Shown one piece after another: positions 6,944 through 7,354 of a DNA stretch of 7,354 nt (position 1 is the first letter of the stretch; every line of letters begins with the position of its first letter). The DNA is from Flavobacterium sp. GTDB lineage: Bacteria > Bacteroidota > Bacteroidia > Flavobacteriales > Flavobacteriaceae. The notes beneath the pieces are model-generated. The model did not search any database. It was not told the origin of the DNA and was given only the letters and a program-made list of their open reading frames with translations. Position numbers and translations under genes: made by a program. The stretch is taken from contig JAIXTU010000163.1 in NCBI GenBank assembly GCA_027483785.1, positions 1 through 7,354 on the forward strand. Direction: 5' to 3'.

Positions 6944-7354
6944 TGTTTTTGCATTTCGAATTCGAGTGTACCGCCTTGTTGAATTTGTTTGTGAGAAATC
7001 TGGTTATCAAAAATTTGCGATCCATTCAAGTAGCAGCTATTTCTGTAAATCGTATTCTTAGTAAAACCTTTTGCTTTGATTGTAAATTCGCGACCGGATT
7101 GAAGCTTTATTTTGGCTTCTTTTACCTGCGGAGCGCCTAAAACAAACGTTCCGCTTGCAGGATTTACGGGATAAAATCCAAGCGTTGATAAAATGTACCA
7201 AGCACTCATTTGTCCGCAATCGTCGTTGCCAATCATACCGTCGGGCGTATTGTTGTGAAATTCGTTCATCACTTGATGGATGTACTTTTGTCCGACTTTT
7301 GGCATATCGGTAAATGCATAAAGGTAAATGATGTGATGACTCGGTTCGTTTCCG
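6940..7354 (-). CDS. GH92 alpha-mannosidase, C-terminal 137 residues, cut by window edge
   Basis: C-terminal end of a family 92 exo-acting, calcium-dependent alpha-mannosidase, typical of Bacteroidota glycan-degrading loci. The frame is open to the right edge and begins in the window with GNEPSHHIIYLYAF, a GH92 hallmark. PDGMIGNDDCGQMSAWYIL and GFYPVNPASGTFVLGAP follow; in characterised members the Asp-rich GNDD region carries the catalytic-base aspartates. The end (about the last 60 residues) is the usual beta-rich tail with an LNG...ISH...GG.LEFEM pattern. The Met at 7305 is internal and not the start. The TGA stop overlaps the ATG of the downstream GH127-type gene (ATGA), indicating one transcript and coupled translation. 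Linkage specificity (1,2, 1,3 or other) cannot be read from this part. Confidence 0.95.
   Translation of the reverse strand, partial: GNEPSHHIIYLYAFTDMPKVGQKYIHQVMNEFHNNTPDGMIGNDDCGQMSAWYILSTLGFYPVNPASGTFVLGAPQVKEAKIKLQSGREFTIKAKGFTKNTIYRNSCYLNGSQIFDNQISHKQIQQGGTLEFEMQKQ

Overview
This 7.35 kb window most likely comes from the chromosome of a Bacteroidota member, probably Flavobacteriia-like. It is A/T-rich and there is no Shine-Dalgarno sequence at the starts I examined. Candidate promoters fit the TTTG / TAnnTTTG consensus of that phylum. The gene content also fits: a Bacteroidota-type LptD-like outer-membrane protein followed by a RidA gene, and secreted glycoside hydrolases of families GH92 and GH127 (DUF1680) in tandem. 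Both window edges cut through genes.

Layout: (1) 1-463, minus strand: N-terminal part of a secreted zinc N-acetylmuramoyl-L-alanine amidase (Amidase_3), running off the left edge. (2) 464-594: divergent regulatory region with a good minus-strand promoter and a perfect 7-bp inverted repeat. (3) 595-3252, plus: LptD-like LPS-assembly outer-membrane protein, starting at TTG. (4) 3294-3677, plus: RidA-family imine deaminase, 41 nt downstream and probably co-transcribed. (5) 3740-4246 and 4250-4624, minus: a secreted protein of unknown function preceded, 3 nt away, by a DoxX-family membrane protein; together they form a two-gene unit convergent to ridA. (6) 4625-5029: 405 bp without a convincing gene. 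The part next to the hydrolase gene is a comparatively GC-rich, palindrome-rich element that looks like a structured intergenic repeat. (7) 5030-6943 and 6940-7354, minus: a DUF1680/GH127-type beta-L-arabinofuranosidase-like enzyme whose start codon overlaps the stop of a GH92 alpha-mannosidase by 4 bp; the mannosidase runs off the right edge.

The left half concerns the cell envelope: peptidoglycan cleavage and LPS export to the outer membrane, plus a housekeeping metabolite-repair enzyme. The right half concerns glycan breakdown outside the cytoplasm. I see no mobile element genes, CRISPR, tRNA or rRNA, and nothing that clearly amounts to a new biological system. The parts that best merit a second look are the structured intergenic element at about 4801-5010, the DoxX/unknown secreted protein pair, and the divergent lptD/amidase control region.
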